From Pseudomonas marginalis (lineage in GTDB: Bacteria; Pseudomonadota; Gammaproteobacteria; Pseudomonadales; Pseudomonadaceae), in contig NZ_VTFG01000002.1 in assembly GCF_008692035.1 (NCBI RefSeq), forward strand, positions 1,054,001 through 1,118,000: a stretch of 64,000 nt of DNA, given 5' to 3'. The position numbers and the translations under genes are program-made. The notes beneath the pieces were generated by a model. That model had not been told where the DNA came from and made no database searches. It worked only from the letters and a program-made list of their open reading frames with translations. Below, piece by piece: positions 27,222 to 35,878 of the stretch (position 1 is the stretch's first letter; every line of letters begins with the position of its first letter).

Positions 27222-27675
27222 GCCGAGCCCATTGGCCCGAAGAAGCGAGCTCTGTAGGTGAAATACTTTTTCAGCCATGAGGTCATTCCCGCGTTCCACG
27301 GCTTGCTTCACGATTGACTGCTAAATCGGATAACTGGCCACGATTCCTATACACAGCTAAAAATCCTGCATAGGTTTGTAAGTGCACATTTCTTCTTAAT
27401 TGGGACTTGAGTGTTTTATGGCGATTTCCTTCGAGATAGGGCTCAGCAGTGCACTCGTAAATTTATAAATATCCGTCTTTTTTCTGAGCCAACGTAAGCG
27501 ACGAAAACGCCTGTGAGGCATTGCGCGCGACGGCCTCGCAGCGTTAGACGCCTGGATGGAACTGTCGGTGGCAAACGGTCTCCCCCGAGCGGAGATAAGA
27601 TTCCAGCTGAACGGAAGCCCTACCGCGGCGGGCCATGCCTACAATGAGTAACCTCCATCAAGGAGCATTACCATC
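27222..27675. other. Non-coding stretch, nothing assigned
   Basis: A minus-strand frame (27311-27102) and short plus frames are open here but show no motif, no good ribosome-binding site and no familiar protein. I see no RNA gene. AT-rich bases around 27450-27480 could carry a promoter for the small gene at 27676. Confidence 0.4.
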
Positions 27676-27909
27676 ATGAACGCAACGAACAATTCAAATG
27701 CCAATTGGCCAATGCGCCACGTAATGTTCGTGGCGTTGCGCGACGGCGGGGATAGTCCGGCGAATCTCGCCGAGGGACTCGCTGCAATGCAGGGTATCAG
27801 CGTCGAGGAGTTGAAAGTGCAGTGCCGCCGTACTGGTGAGGAATGGATCGCCCGTGACGGTGGCCTGAGTGAAATTAATCAGCACGTGTACAACTGGGCT
27901 AAGGGCTAA
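27676..27909 (+). CDS. Small hypothetical protein
   Basis: A 77-residue acidic protein preceded by a good AAGGAG site. It contains VALRDGGDSPANLAEGLAAM and a C-terminal INQHVYNWAKG, and is predicted mainly helical with no membrane segment or signal peptide. I do not recognise the family. The strong ribosome-binding site and clean codon use suggest it is real. A GC-rich inverted repeat (GCCCCC/GGGGGC, about 27945-27975) follows and could terminate it. Confidence 0.55.
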   Translation: MNATNNSNANWPMRHVMFVALRDGGDSPANLAEGLAAMQGISVEELKVQCRRTGEEWIARDGGLSEINQHVYNWAKG

Positions 27910-28137
27910 GTCGAGCGTACCCTCGACGCCATTTATAACAAATGCCCCCAAACTTTGGATGAGTGCGGGGGCCATTTGACCGGCAAAGACACGTAGCCCT
28001 TATCATGCCCCCCTGCGGGCCCCCGTTACTCGATGAACTACGCCGATAACGTCGGTACTAGCTCTAGCACCTCCCGATCATCGCGGTCGATTTCTGAGCA
28101 TGGCTTAGCCATGAGACGGCATTGCCTGGCTCCCCTA

Positions 28138-28165
28138 ACAAAAAGGGCCCTTGAAGGCCCCTTTC
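28138..28165 (-). terminator. Terminator of the truncated mvaT-like gene
   Basis: On the minus strand AAAGGGGCC pairs with GGGCCCTTT around a short loop and is followed by a T run. It lies about 16 bases after the mvaT-like stop, so the fragment was captured together with its own terminator. Confidence 0.55.
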
Positions 28166-28180
28166 GTACTCAAACCAAGA

Positions 28181-28396
28181 TCACTTGGACAGCCCAGACT
28201 CGACGGTTGCGGAGCCGTGCTCTGCTTTCCACTCTTTCAGAGTCTTGTGGTTGCCGCCTTTGGTCTCGACGACTTCGCCGGTGTGCGGGTTCTTGTAGAT
28301 CTTTACCGGTTGTGGTTTACGGGTGCCAGCTTCTGGCGCAGACACTGTAGCGTGACGACAGGCTTGCGGATCAAGCACGTTAAGCAAAATGGGCAT
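28181..28396 (-). pseudogene. C-terminal fragment of an H-NS-like MvaT/MvaU-family protein
   Basis: The frame gives 71 residues. The last 47 or so (from RKPQPVKIYKNP through TKGGNHKTLKEWK) are the DNA-binding domain of Pseudomonas MvaT/MvaU-type xenogeneic silencers, including the GGNH loop that contacts the minor groove. The N-terminal oligomerisation domain is absent and replaced by about 24 unrelated residues. The frame starts 1 base-step after the serS stop (TAA then ATG). Without oligomerisation it could act as a dominant competitor of full-length silencers if expressed, but simple decay is more likely. Confidence 0.65.
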
Positions 28397-29677
28397 TTAC
28401 CGAATGGTATCGACACCGCCCATATAGGGCTTGAGCACCTCCGGCACACGGATAGATCCGTCCGCCTCTTGGTAGTTTTCCAGTACCGCGACCAAGGTGC
28501 GCCCCACCGCCAGCCCAGAACCATTGAGGGTGTGCACCAACTCCGGCTTACCGGTTTCTGGGTTGCGCCAGCGCGCTTGCATGCGGCGGGCCTGGAAGTC
28601 ACCGCAGTTGGAGCAAGAGCTGATCTCGCGGTATTTGTCCTGGCTCGGCACCCATACTTCCAGATCGAAGGTTTTGACGGCGCTAAAGCCCATGTCGCCG
28701 GTGCACAGAACCAAAACACGGTATGGCAATTCGAGCGCCTGCAACACACGCTCGGCACAAGCGGTCATGTCTTCCAAAGCCTCCATGGACTTCGTCGGCT
28801 CAACCACCTGAACCATCTCGACCTTGTCGAACTGATGCTGTCGGATCATGCCACGAGTGTCACGACCAGAAGCACCTGCTTCACTGCGAAAGCATGGGCC
28901 ATGGGCGACAAATTTGAGGGGCAATCGTTTTGCATCGAGAATCTGCCCAGCCGCCAGATTGGTCAAAGGGACTTCAGAGGTAGGGATCAGGTAGAAGTTA
29001 GCCTCACCTTCACGAGTGATCTTGAACAGGTCTTCCTCGAACTTCGGCAGTTGGCCGGTGCCCTGAAGAGCAGACGCATGAACCATGTAGGGGATGTAGG
29101 TTTCCTCGTAGCCATGCTGAGAGGTGTGCAAGTTGATCATGAATTGCGCCAGTGCGCGGTGCAGGCGCGCAATCGGGCCGTGCAAAACGGAAAAGCGGGC
29201 GCCGGACAGCTTGGCTGCGGCCTCAAAGTCCAGACCTCCGCTGATTTCACCCAACGCTACATGGTCTTTGATCTCGAAATCGAACACACGCGGAGTGCCC
29301 CAGCGGCGCACTTCTACGTTGTCATCCTCATCGGAGCCGATTGGTACGCTGGCGTCTGGTAGGTTGGGAACGGCCAGAACAATATCGTCCAGTTCTGCCT
29401 GAATGCTGTCTAGTTCGTTTTTGCCAGACTCAAGTTCGTTGGCCATGCGCTCGACGTCAGCCATCAAGGGAGCAATGTCTTCGCCCTTAGCCTTTGCCTG
29501 TCCAATAGATTTTGAGCGGGCATTACGCTCTGCCTGCAATTGCTCAGTGCGGGTCTGCACCGCTTTTCGGCGCTCTTCCAGTGATTCGATGCGCGCGACA
29601 TCCAGGCTAAAGCCACGGGAGGCAAGACGATCCGCCACTTCCTGAGTTTGGCTGCGTAACAGTTTGGGATCGAGCAT
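28397..29677 (-). CDS. serS: Seryl-tRNA synthetase (probably an additional copy)
   Basis: A full-length 426-residue class II synthetase that charges tRNA-Ser. The N-terminal coiled-coil arm (about residues 30-105) that grips the long variable arm of tRNA-Ser is present. Motif 2 (CFRSEAGASGRDTRG) and motif 3 (GSGLAVGRTLVAVLENYQ, about residue 385) are intact. It lies inside the island, away from the usual chromosomal serS neighbours, so it is probably a second copy. Extra aminoacyl-tRNA synthetases often give immunity to inhibitors; near genes for serine-analogue metabolism, immunity or discrimination against a serine-like amino acid is attractive. No T-box or other leader is recognised upstream. 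Confidence 0.93.
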   Translation of the reverse strand: MLDPKLLRSQTQEVADRLASRGFSLDVARIESLEERRKAVQTRTEQLQAERNARSKSIGQAKAKGEDIAPLMADVERMANELESGKNELDSIQAELDDIVLAVPNLPDASVPIGSDEDDNVEVRRWGTPRVFDFEIKDHVALGEISGGLDFEAAAKLSGARFSVLHGPIARLHRALAQFMINLHTSQHGYEETYIPYMVHASALQGTGQLPKFEEDLFKITREGEANFYLIPTSEVPLTNLAAGQILDAKRLPLKFVAHGPCFRSEAGASGRDTRGMIRQHQFDKVEMVQVVEPTKSMEALEDMTACAERVLQALELPYRVLVLCTGDMGFSAVKTFDLEVWVPSQDKYREISSCSNCGDFQARRMQARWRNPETGKPELVHTLNGSGLAVGRTLVAVLENYQEADGSIRVPEVLKPYMGGVDTIR

Positions 29678-29816
29678 ATCGGTTTCTCGCAGTGTGGGGT
29701 TAGCTTTGCAATCCAGTCGTGAATAAGCGAATCCAGCTGACAGGCGGCTTGGTCAATACGTAATACCGGCAACGATCAATGCAAAGGACGTCGAACTTAA
29801 TTAAAGCAAATATAAA

Positions 29817-30017
29817 TCAAATAAAGTTTATGCAACACTTGCTACAACCAGTCGCTTGACGAAAATTCAGTATTGCATATTCAACAGCCTGGCGACTGGT
29901 TTCATGATATCCAAGAGCTAGCCTCTCATCCGAGCGGGGGAGTAAAATACATATACTCGTATGAACCTCGTAATCACCATTAGCTTTCGAAAGTTTGCTC
30001 ACATAATAGTGCGCCAT
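29817..30017 (-). CDS. Small conserved hypothetical protein
   Basis: A 66-residue protein beginning MAHYYVSKLSKANGDYEVH and ending with a Cys-containing segment GCSKCCINF. I recall similar short Pseudomonas proteins starting HYYVNK with a cysteine pair near the C-terminus. The function is unknown; the cysteines might bind metal. It has its own region between serS and the terminator of the transporter operon. Confidence 0.55.
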   Translation of the reverse strand: MAHYYVSKLSKANGDYEVHTSICILLPRSDERLALGYHETSRQAVEYAILNFRQATGCSKCCINFI

Positions 30018-30052
30018 ATTTAATCCCCACTGCTTTCATACTCGAACCAAAT

Positions 30053-30083
30053 AAAAAAGGGTTTCCCGATTACTCAGGAAACC
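30053..30083 (-). terminator. Intrinsic terminator of the aap-type transporter operon
   Basis: Read on the minus strand, GGTTTCC and GGAAACC form a 7-bp stem followed by a run of T (AAAAAA on the plus strand at 30053-30058). It lies about 120 bases after the stop of the ATPase gene. Confidence 0.65.
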
Positions 30084-30204
30084 AAGCGCAGAACACGTGA
30101 CCGAAGGTGACCAAACCAGAAGACCTGCCCGACCGGAGAGACGGATCTTTCATCACGAGCCCTAACAAAAACTCTCAAAGTCGAAATCTCGTAAAGCCGT
30201 CGAC

Positions 30205-30969
30205 TCAATGAATGATTTGACTCAAGAATGAGCGCGTACGCGGATTCTGCGGATTATCAAAAAAGTCATCGGGTGCGGCCTGCTCGACGATCTCCCCTTT
30301 ATCCATGAAGATCACCCGGTTCGCCACGGTACGAGCAAACCCCATTTCGTGTGTCACACAGAGCATGGTCATGCCGTCCTCAGCCAAGCTAACCATGGTA
30401 TCCAACACCTCCTTGACCATCTCAGGGTCGAGCGCCGAGGTCGGCTCGTCAAACAGCATGATTTTCGGCTTCATGCACAACGCCCGGGCAATCGCCACAC
30501 GCTGCTGCTGACCACCGGACAATTGCCCTGGATACTTGTGGGCTTGCTCTGGAATGCGCACACGCTCCAGGTAGTGCATGGCGACTTCCTCGGCCTGACG
30601 CTTGGGCATCTTGCGTACCCACATCGGTGCCAGCGTGCAATTCTGCAAGATGGTCAGATGCGGAAACAGGTTGAAGTGCTGGAACACCATGCCCACTTCC
30701 CGGCGGATCGCCTCGATCTGCTTGAGATCGTTGGTCAACTCCACGCCATCCACCACGATGCGCCCCTGTTGGTGTTCTTCCAGGCGGTTGAGGCAACGGA
30801 TGGTGGTCGACTTGCCCGATCCCGATGGCCCGCACAGGACGATACGCTCACCCTGGCGTACGTTCAGATTGATGTTCTTCAGCACATGGAACTGGCCGTA
30901 CCATTTGTTCATATCCTGGATCTGAATAATCGGTTCAGAAACGGCAGACTGCTTTATCACTTGGCTCAT
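30205..30969 (-). CDS. aapP: Amino acid ABC transporter ATP-binding protein
   Basis: A 254-residue ABC ATPase that powers uptake of amino acids. Start ATG 30967-30969 was chosen over longer frames because it gives the standard N-terminus. Walker A (GPSGSGKST), signature LSGGQQQR, Walker B (IMLFDEPTSALDPE) and the switch His (CVTHEMGFAR) are all present. It closes a four-gene minus-strand set in the order binding protein, permease Q, permease M, ATPase, as in the general L-amino acid transporter AapJQMP. Confidence 0.9.
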   Translation of the reverse strand: MSQVIKQSAVSEPIIQIQDMNKWYGQFHVLKNINLNVRQGERIVLCGPSGSGKSTTIRCLNRLEEHQQGRIVVDGVELTNDLKQIEAIRREVGMVFQHFNLFPHLTILQNCTLAPMWVRKMPKRQAEEVAMHYLERVRIPEQAHKYPGQLSGGQQQRVAIARALCMKPKIMLFDEPTSALDPEMVKEVLDTMVSLAEDGMTMLCVTHEMGFARTVANRVIFMDKGEIVEQAAPDDFFDNPQNPRTRSFLSQIIH

Positions 30970-30980
30970 ATCGATTTCTC

Positions 30981-32078
30981 CTAACGCTTGTGGCCTGTGT
31001 CCAGCTTCCGCTCCAGGCTTCTGGAGTAGTGGGACATACCGAAACAGAAGATCCAGAACACCAGGGCGGCGAACACATAGCCCTCGGTGGCCATGCCCAG
31101 CCAAGCCGGATCAGCCGCAGCCTGCTTGACGCTGTTGAGCAGGTCGAACAGGCCGATGATGACCACCAGACTGGTGTCCTTGAACAAGGCAATGAAGGTA
31201 TTGACGATGCCGGGTATCACGAGTTTGAGTGCCTGAGGCAGGATCACCAGGCCCATTGAACGCCAGTAGCCCAAACCCATGGCGGCAGCAGCCTCATACT
31301 GCCCTCGTGGAATCGCCTGCAAACCGCCGCGAACCACCTCGGCGATATAGGCTGACTGGAACAAGACCACGCCAATCATCGCCCGCAGCAGTTTGTCGAA
31401 GCTCATGCCTTCGGGCAGGAACAGCGGCAGCATCACCGAGGACATGAACAGCACAGTGATCAGTGGCACTCCGCGCCAGAACTCGATGAAGGTCACGCAG
31501 ACCACCTTCACCGCCGGCATTTTCGAGCGCCGGCCCAGTGCCAACAGGATGCCCAACGGCAAGGCGCCGACGATGCCCACAGTGGCAATCACCAGGGTCA
31601 GCATCAAACCGCCCCACTGGCTGGTGGGCACGATTTGCAATCCCAGGATGCCGCCGAACAACAGGACATAGGCAATGATTGGATACGCGACCAAGAAACA
31701 CAGACCGTACAGCGCTTTGCGTTGGAAGATTTTGATGAACAACGGTGCAGCACCAAACACTGCAGCCGCGACGGTCAGATCAACTCGCCAGCGCTGCTCA
31801 CTGGGGTAGTAGCCGTACATGAACTGATCAAACCGTTGCTGGATAAACACCCAACACGCGCCGTCCTTGGTGCAATCAGCACGGGTGGTACCGACCCAGT
31901 TAGCGTCAATCAACGTCCATTGCACTACCGGCGGTATGATCAGCCACACCAGATAAAGCGCAAATAAAGTAAGCAGGGTATTGAGCCAGTTGGAAAATAG
32001 GTTGGCCCGCATCCAGGCAATAGCACCGACAGTCTTCACCGGCGGTGGCATGTCGGGTTTGAAAGTAAAGGCATTCAT
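30981..32078 (-). CDS. aapM: Amino acid ABC transporter permease (AapM-like)
   Basis: A 365-residue inner-membrane permease. Start ATG 32076-32078 follows a GAGGGG site. Several hydrophobic segments precede the C-terminal core, which has the HAAT-type permease loop EVVRGGLQAIPRGQYEAAAAMG (about residue 275) that docks to the ATPase. A large soluble loop (about residues 60-115) is typical of AapM. It ends 11 bases before aapP and starts 10 bases after the aapQ stop. Confidence 0.9.
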   Translation of the reverse strand: MNAFTFKPDMPPPVKTVGAIAWMRANLFSNWLNTLLTLFALYLVWLIIPPVVQWTLIDANWVGTTRADCTKDGACWVFIQQRFDQFMYGYYPSEQRWRVDLTVAAAVFGAAPLFIKIFQRKALYGLCFLVAYPIIAYVLLFGGILGLQIVPTSQWGGLMLTLVIATVGIVGALPLGILLALGRRSKMPAVKVVCVTFIEFWRGVPLITVLFMSSVMLPLFLPEGMSFDKLLRAMIGVVLFQSAYIAEVVRGGLQAIPRGQYEAAAAMGLGYWRSMGLVILPQALKLVIPGIVNTFIALFKDTSLVVIIGLFDLLNSVKQAAADPAWLGMATEGYVFAALVFWIFCFGMSHYSRSLERKLDTGHKR

Positions 32079-32088
32079 ACTCGACCCC

Positions 32089-33267
32089 TCACCGCTCAAT
32101 CAGCGCAATGCGCTTGTTGTAACTGTTCATCAACAGGGAAATGCTGATGCTGATCGCGAGATAGACACTCATAGTGATCGCGATCACTTCAATGGCCTGG
32201 CCAGTCTGGTTGAGCACGGTACCGGCAAATAGCGAGACCATCTCTGGGTAGCCGATACCGGCGGCTAGGGACGAGTTTTTCGCAAGGTTCAAATACTGAC
32301 TGGTCAGCGGTGGAATGATCACCCGCAGTGCCTGGGGAATAATCACCTTGCGCAAGGTCGGCCCTTCGCGCAGTCCAAGGGAACGAGCAGCCTCGGTCTG
32401 GCCATGGCTCACCGAACGGATGCCCGAACGCACGATCTCGGCGATAAATGCTGCGGTGTAGATAGTCAACGCTAAGGTCAACGCCAAGAGCTCTGGGATC
32501 AGCGCCCAACCACCGACGAAGTTGAAACCCTCGAGCTGCGGCACTTCCCAATGCACCGGATTGCCGAACAGCAGCGTGGAGACGCCAGGTATGCCGATAA
32601 ATAGCAACAGTCCCACCCAGAACTTGTGGAACGGCTCGCCTGTTCTCTCAAACCGATCATTCGCGTAGCGCACCATCAACACAATGGCCGCAAGGGCCAC
32701 GACCAAAGCAACTACAAAAGGCCAGAAGCCACCGGCTATGGATGCTCCCGGCATGTTCAGGCCACGGTTGCTGATGAAAAACGTGTCTTCTATGTTGATG
32801 CTGCCCCTTGGCCCCGGAAGGGTCAGGAACACCGCGAAGTACCAGAACAGGATCTGCAACAACGGTGGAATGTTGCGGAAGGTTTCCACGTACACGGTTG
32901 CCAGCTTGTTAATCATCCAGTTCGGCGACAGTCGAGCAACGCCAATGATGAATCCGAGCAGTGTGGCGAGGACGATACCGATGAAGGTCACCAGTAAGGT
33001 ATTCAGTAGGCCAATAAGAAACACGCGCGCGTAACTGTTCGACTCCTCATATGGAATGAGATGCTGGGCGATACCAAAGCCGGCACTGCGCTCAAGAAAA
33101 TCGAACCCTGAGGTGATACCACGATGCTGGAGATTGGTCTGAGTGTTATGGAGCAGATAAAACCCGATTGCTAAAACTACGACTACTGTAACCACTTGGA
33201 AAACCAACGCGCGAAGTCGCGGGTCACTCAATGACAACTTGTAAGAAGCATGTGAAATGTTTTGCAT
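32089..33267 (-). CDS. aapQ: Amino acid ABC transporter permease (AapQ-like)
   Basis: A 392-residue inner-membrane permease pairing with AapM. It contains the docking loop EIVRSGIRSVSHGQTEAARSLG near residue 285 and the long periplasmic stretch seen in AapQ proteins. The gene follows aapJ, from which it is separated by a strong hairpin, so its expression is probably lower than that of the binding protein. Confidence 0.9.
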   Translation of the reverse strand: MQNISHASYKLSLSDPRLRALVFQVVTVVVVLAIGFYLLHNTQTNLQHRGITSGFDFLERSAGFGIAQHLIPYEESNSYARVFLIGLLNTLLVTFIGIVLATLLGFIIGVARLSPNWMINKLATVYVETFRNIPPLLQILFWYFAVFLTLPGPRGSINIEDTFFISNRGLNMPGASIAGGFWPFVVALVVALAAIVLMVRYANDRFERTGEPFHKFWVGLLLFIGIPGVSTLLFGNPVHWEVPQLEGFNFVGGWALIPELLALTLALTIYTAAFIAEIVRSGIRSVSHGQTEAARSLGLREGPTLRKVIIPQALRVIIPPLTSQYLNLAKNSSLAAGIGYPEMVSLFAGTVLNQTGQAIEVIAITMSVYLAISISISLLMNSYNKRIALIER

Positions 33268-33293
33268 GATTCAACTCACCCGAACTAACGAGG

Positions 33294-33324
33294 AAAAAAC
33301 TGCCCAGCTGCTAGGCTGGGCAGT
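33294..33324 (-). terminator. Hairpin with T run between binding-protein and permease genes (attenuator)
   Basis: ACTGCCCAGC and GCTGGGCAGT form a perfect 10-bp stem around TGCTAG, followed on the minus strand by TTTTTT. Placed just after the binding-protein stop, it should allow only partial read-through into the permease genes, giving excess binding protein. Confidence 0.75.
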
Positions 33325-33331
33325 TTCGCAA

Positions 33332-34372
33332 TTAGCGGACAGGAGGGCCGTACTGCAACCCGCCTTGATTCCATAGTGCGTTCAGGCCACGTTTGATCTT
33401 CATGTCGCTCCCTTCTCCTAGGTTGCGATCAAAAGATTCCCCGTAGTTACCTACCTGCGAGACAATTTTCACTACCCAGTCATTTGGAAGGTTGAGGTCT
33501 TTGCCCAAGCTACCCTCGACCCCGAGCAATCTTGCAACATCAGGACTCTTCGAGTTCTTGACGAGATCGCCGACGTTTTTTGAAGTTACACCGAGCTCTT
33601 CAGCATTAAGCATTGCGATCTGAGTCCAGCGCACTACTGAGTACCATTCTTCGTCACCCCTGCGTACAGCGGTGGTTAGTGGCTCTTTGGAGATGACTTC
33701 AGGAAGAACGGCATAGTCGTTCGGTGCGCTCAACTTCAACCGCTGGCCGTAAAGCTGCGATTGATCAGAAGTCAGCACGTCACAACGGCCCGACTCCAGT
33801 GCCTTAAAGGACTCGTCTGAGGTATCGAAGGAAATTGGCGTGAACTTCAAGCCATTGGCGCGGAAATAATCGGCAAGGTTCAATTCAGTGACGGTGCCGG
33901 CCTGAATGCAGAAGGTAGCACCGTTGAGCTCTTTAGCGCTTTTCACACCTAGTTTCTTGTTGACCAGAAACCCTTGGCCATCATAGTAGGCCACGCCAGC
34001 AAAGAGGATTCCCATCGAACCATCGCGAGAGGATGTCCAGGTGGTACTCCTAGACAGCAGATCGACTTCACCAGATTGGAGAGCAGTGAAACGTTCTTTC
34101 GTCGTCAATTGAGTGTATTTGACCTTGTTCGAATCACCAAAGATGGCGGCAGCTACAGCTTTGCACACATCGACATCAAACCCGTTGAAATTGCCCTTAG
34201 TATCAGCGTAGGAAAAACCGGGAAGCCCATCACTGATTCCACATTGCACAAAACCTTTTTTCTTAACGTTATCCAGAGTTGTACCGGCCATGGCACTCAT
34301 TGACACTACCGAAGCCAATGCCAATCCAGCGATAGAAATACCAACTTTAAGGGTCTTGTTTGATTTTTTCAT
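33332..34372 (-). CDS. aapJ: Periplasmic amino acid-binding protein (AapJ-like)
   Basis: A 346-residue solute-binding protein starting at ATG 34370-34372, with a signal peptide ending near SAMAG (residues 1-29). The mature part has the family fold with CGISDGLPGFSY, GFDVDVCKAVAAAIFG and CDVLTSDQSQLYG. AapJ proteins bind a broad range of L-amino acids. Here the neighbouring genes suggest serine-like substrates, but specificity is not readable. It is the promoter-proximal gene of the transporter set. Confidence 0.9.
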   Translation of the reverse strand: MKKSNKTLKVGISIAGLALASVVSMSAMAGTTLDNVKKKGFVQCGISDGLPGFSYADTKGNFNGFDVDVCKAVAAAIFGDSNKVKYTQLTTKERFTALQSGEVDLLSRSTTWTSSRDGSMGILFAGVAYYDGQGFLVNKKLGVKSAKELNGATFCIQAGTVTELNLADYFRANGLKFTPISFDTSDESFKALESGRCDVLTSDQSQLYGQRLKLSAPNDYAVLPEVISKEPLTTAVRRGDEEWYSVVRWTQIAMLNAEELGVTSKNVGDLVKNSKSPDVARLLGVEGSLGKDLNLPNDWVVKIVSQVGNYGESFDRNLGEGSDMKIKRGLNALWNQGGLQYGPPVR

Positions 34373-34822
34373 TTTGTTGCTCTCATTGATTGCGGCACAG
34401 ACTGTCCACCCAGCCAATAAACTGCACGGATAGATACTTAAACCAACGTAAAGAGACAGAAAACAACAGAATGGCCTACGGCCCAAAGACAACTTCATTA
34501 GTTCGATTCGAGTGTGGCATCTTCGGCCCTCTTTTTATTTTGAAAAGACCCCGCATAACGGGGAAAAGTGTGAAACGCCGTCAGAGCATTCCGATTCATC
34601 GGTCAATAACGGACATACCGGTATCAAGATCGACAATCGCTACCTGCTCAGGCCAAGAGTCGCCTCTTGGCTGAGTTCAACGTAGCGCTAGTAGGGTGAG
34701 AGAAAAAGCGACTATTTTTGCAATAATACGTAAGCCCAGCTTACGTATTAAGCCGAGCCACATTGAGGAGGGATGCAACGCATAGAAACATAGAGGTTAT
34801 CGAAGCCTAGAAGCCGGGATCT
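34373..34822. other. Intergenic region upstream of aapJ
   Basis: These 450 bases lie between the 3' end of lysR and the start of aapJ and hold no credible gene. They include the inverted repeat at 34725-34749 that shares sequence with the lysR/glyA-like intergenic region. Bases 34555-34660 are open in short frames but nothing is recognisable. Confidence 0.55.
34721..34749. promoter_or_regulatory. Inverted repeat with LysR-block motif upstream of aapJ
   Basis: AATACGTAAG-CCCAG-CTTACGTATT is a perfect 10-bp inverted repeat (34725-34749). Its left arm extended by four bases (34721-34734) is the exact complement of the 14-bp motif at 35793-35806. It may be a regulator operator for aapJQMP; it also follows lysR and could fold in RNA. 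Confidence 0.55.
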
Positions 34823-35746
34823 TTAGAGTAGAAGCTCAGTCTGGGCTTCACGGAACTGAGCAGCACGCTGCTCAAGGCACTCTATGAACACTTGGATAGC
34901 AGGACTTCTCTTTTCGCCTCTTCTGAAAGCAATGGAAATTCTGCGACGAATTTCTGGCTCAAGCCTGCACACCCGCGCCCCCTGCATGTCGTGTCGCGCC
35001 CTAAGACCAGGGAATATCGCGATGGCGCAGCCTTCTCGTATCAACGCACTGGTGACCTCGAATCCTTTGCATCGGGCCATGATTTTGGGCGTGTACCCCG
35101 CTTGCTGGCAGGCATCAGTAAGCATTCTGGTGTATGTGGAAGAAGCCGTATCCATCACCCACAGCTCGCTCTCCAAGTCTGCCCAGGTGACCTTCTCCAT
35201 TCCTGCCAGCTTATGATCAGGCGACATCATGACGTTGAACACGTCTTCAATGAGTGGCGTGATCTGGATGCTTGGATCGAGGAGCCCCAGAGGAACGTTC
35301 AGATCATCAATCAGTGCAATGTCCGCCTGCCAACTACGGAGGGCGTTCATACTCTCTTCTGGCTCCATCTCTTCAAAGAGCACTTCGAGCTGGGGATGCG
35401 TAGCACGCAGCGCCTGGATGGTCTTTGGCATCAACGCTGCAGCTACCGAAGGAAAGGCAGCGACCCGAATATCTCCCGCAACAACTTTTTTCAGCTCTGC
35501 CATATCTGCGCGAGCTGATTCGAGCTCCTCAAATATCCGATTTGCGCGTGCGACCAGTTTCTTGCCCGCAATTGTCAGTTCTACTCCCCGACCACGCCGC
35601 TCGACCAAGTCGATTCCGACCTCCTGCTCCAATATGGATATCTGCTGGGACACTGCGGACGGCGAAACATGCATGGCCTCAGCCACAGCAGCCATCGTTT
35701 TACGCACCGCCAACTCCCTGAGTGCCCTTAATTTGCTGATATCCAC
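34823..35746 (-). CDS. LysR family transcriptional regulator
   Basis: A 307-residue regulator. I choose GTG 35744-35746 as start because AGGAG lies 8 bases upstream; an ATG 11 codons earlier lacks such a site. The N-terminal helix-turn-helix (AAVAEAMHVSPSAVSQQIS region) is followed by the two-lobed effector-binding domain. It is divergent from the SHMT-like gene, the classic LysR layout, and E. coli D-serine genes are also run by a LysR protein (DsdC). The likely effector is the serine-like substrate of the block. Confidence 0.88.
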   Translation of the reverse strand: MDISKLRALRELAVRKTMAAVAEAMHVSPSAVSQQISILEQEVGIDLVERRGRGVELTIAGKKLVARANRIFEELESARADMAELKKVVAGDIRVAAFPSVAAALMPKTIQALRATHPQLEVLFEEMEPEESMNALRSWQADIALIDDLNVPLGLLDPSIQITPLIEDVFNVMMSPDHKLAGMEKVTWADLESELWVMDTASSTYTRMLTDACQQAGYTPKIMARCKGFEVTSALIREGCAIAIFPGLRARHDMQGARVCRLEPEIRRRISIAFRRGEKRSPAIQVFIECLEQRAAQFREAQTELLL

Positions 35747-35792
35747 TGAGTTTCTCCTGTGGCAGATACTCTCTTCCAATAGTTAACTTCTG

Positions 35793-35806
35793 CTTACGTA
35801 TTATTG
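35793..35806. promoter_or_regulatory. 14-bp motif CTTACGTATTATTG, likely LysR operator
   Basis: It lies in the 132-base divergent region between lysR and the SHMT-like gene, 73 bases before the latter's start. The reverse complement occurs exactly at 34721-34734 upstream of aapJ. A shared 14-mer in two such places within 1.1 kb is unlikely to be chance. Confidence 0.6.
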
Positions 35807-35878
35807 AAATATTATTCGCTTTTTTTGATTCTGCACAGGAGATAGGCTGCAAAAAAACCCAAGAAAGGTGCCGCCGCA

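Noticed and set aside
35229..35786. 185-residue plus-strand frame over lysR
   Set aside because: Serine-rich antisense shadow of the LysR gene.
35747..35878. Glycine riboswitch upstream of the SHMT-like gene
   Set aside because: The 132-base region is too short and lacks the conserved paired aptamer cores; a LysR-type site explains it better.
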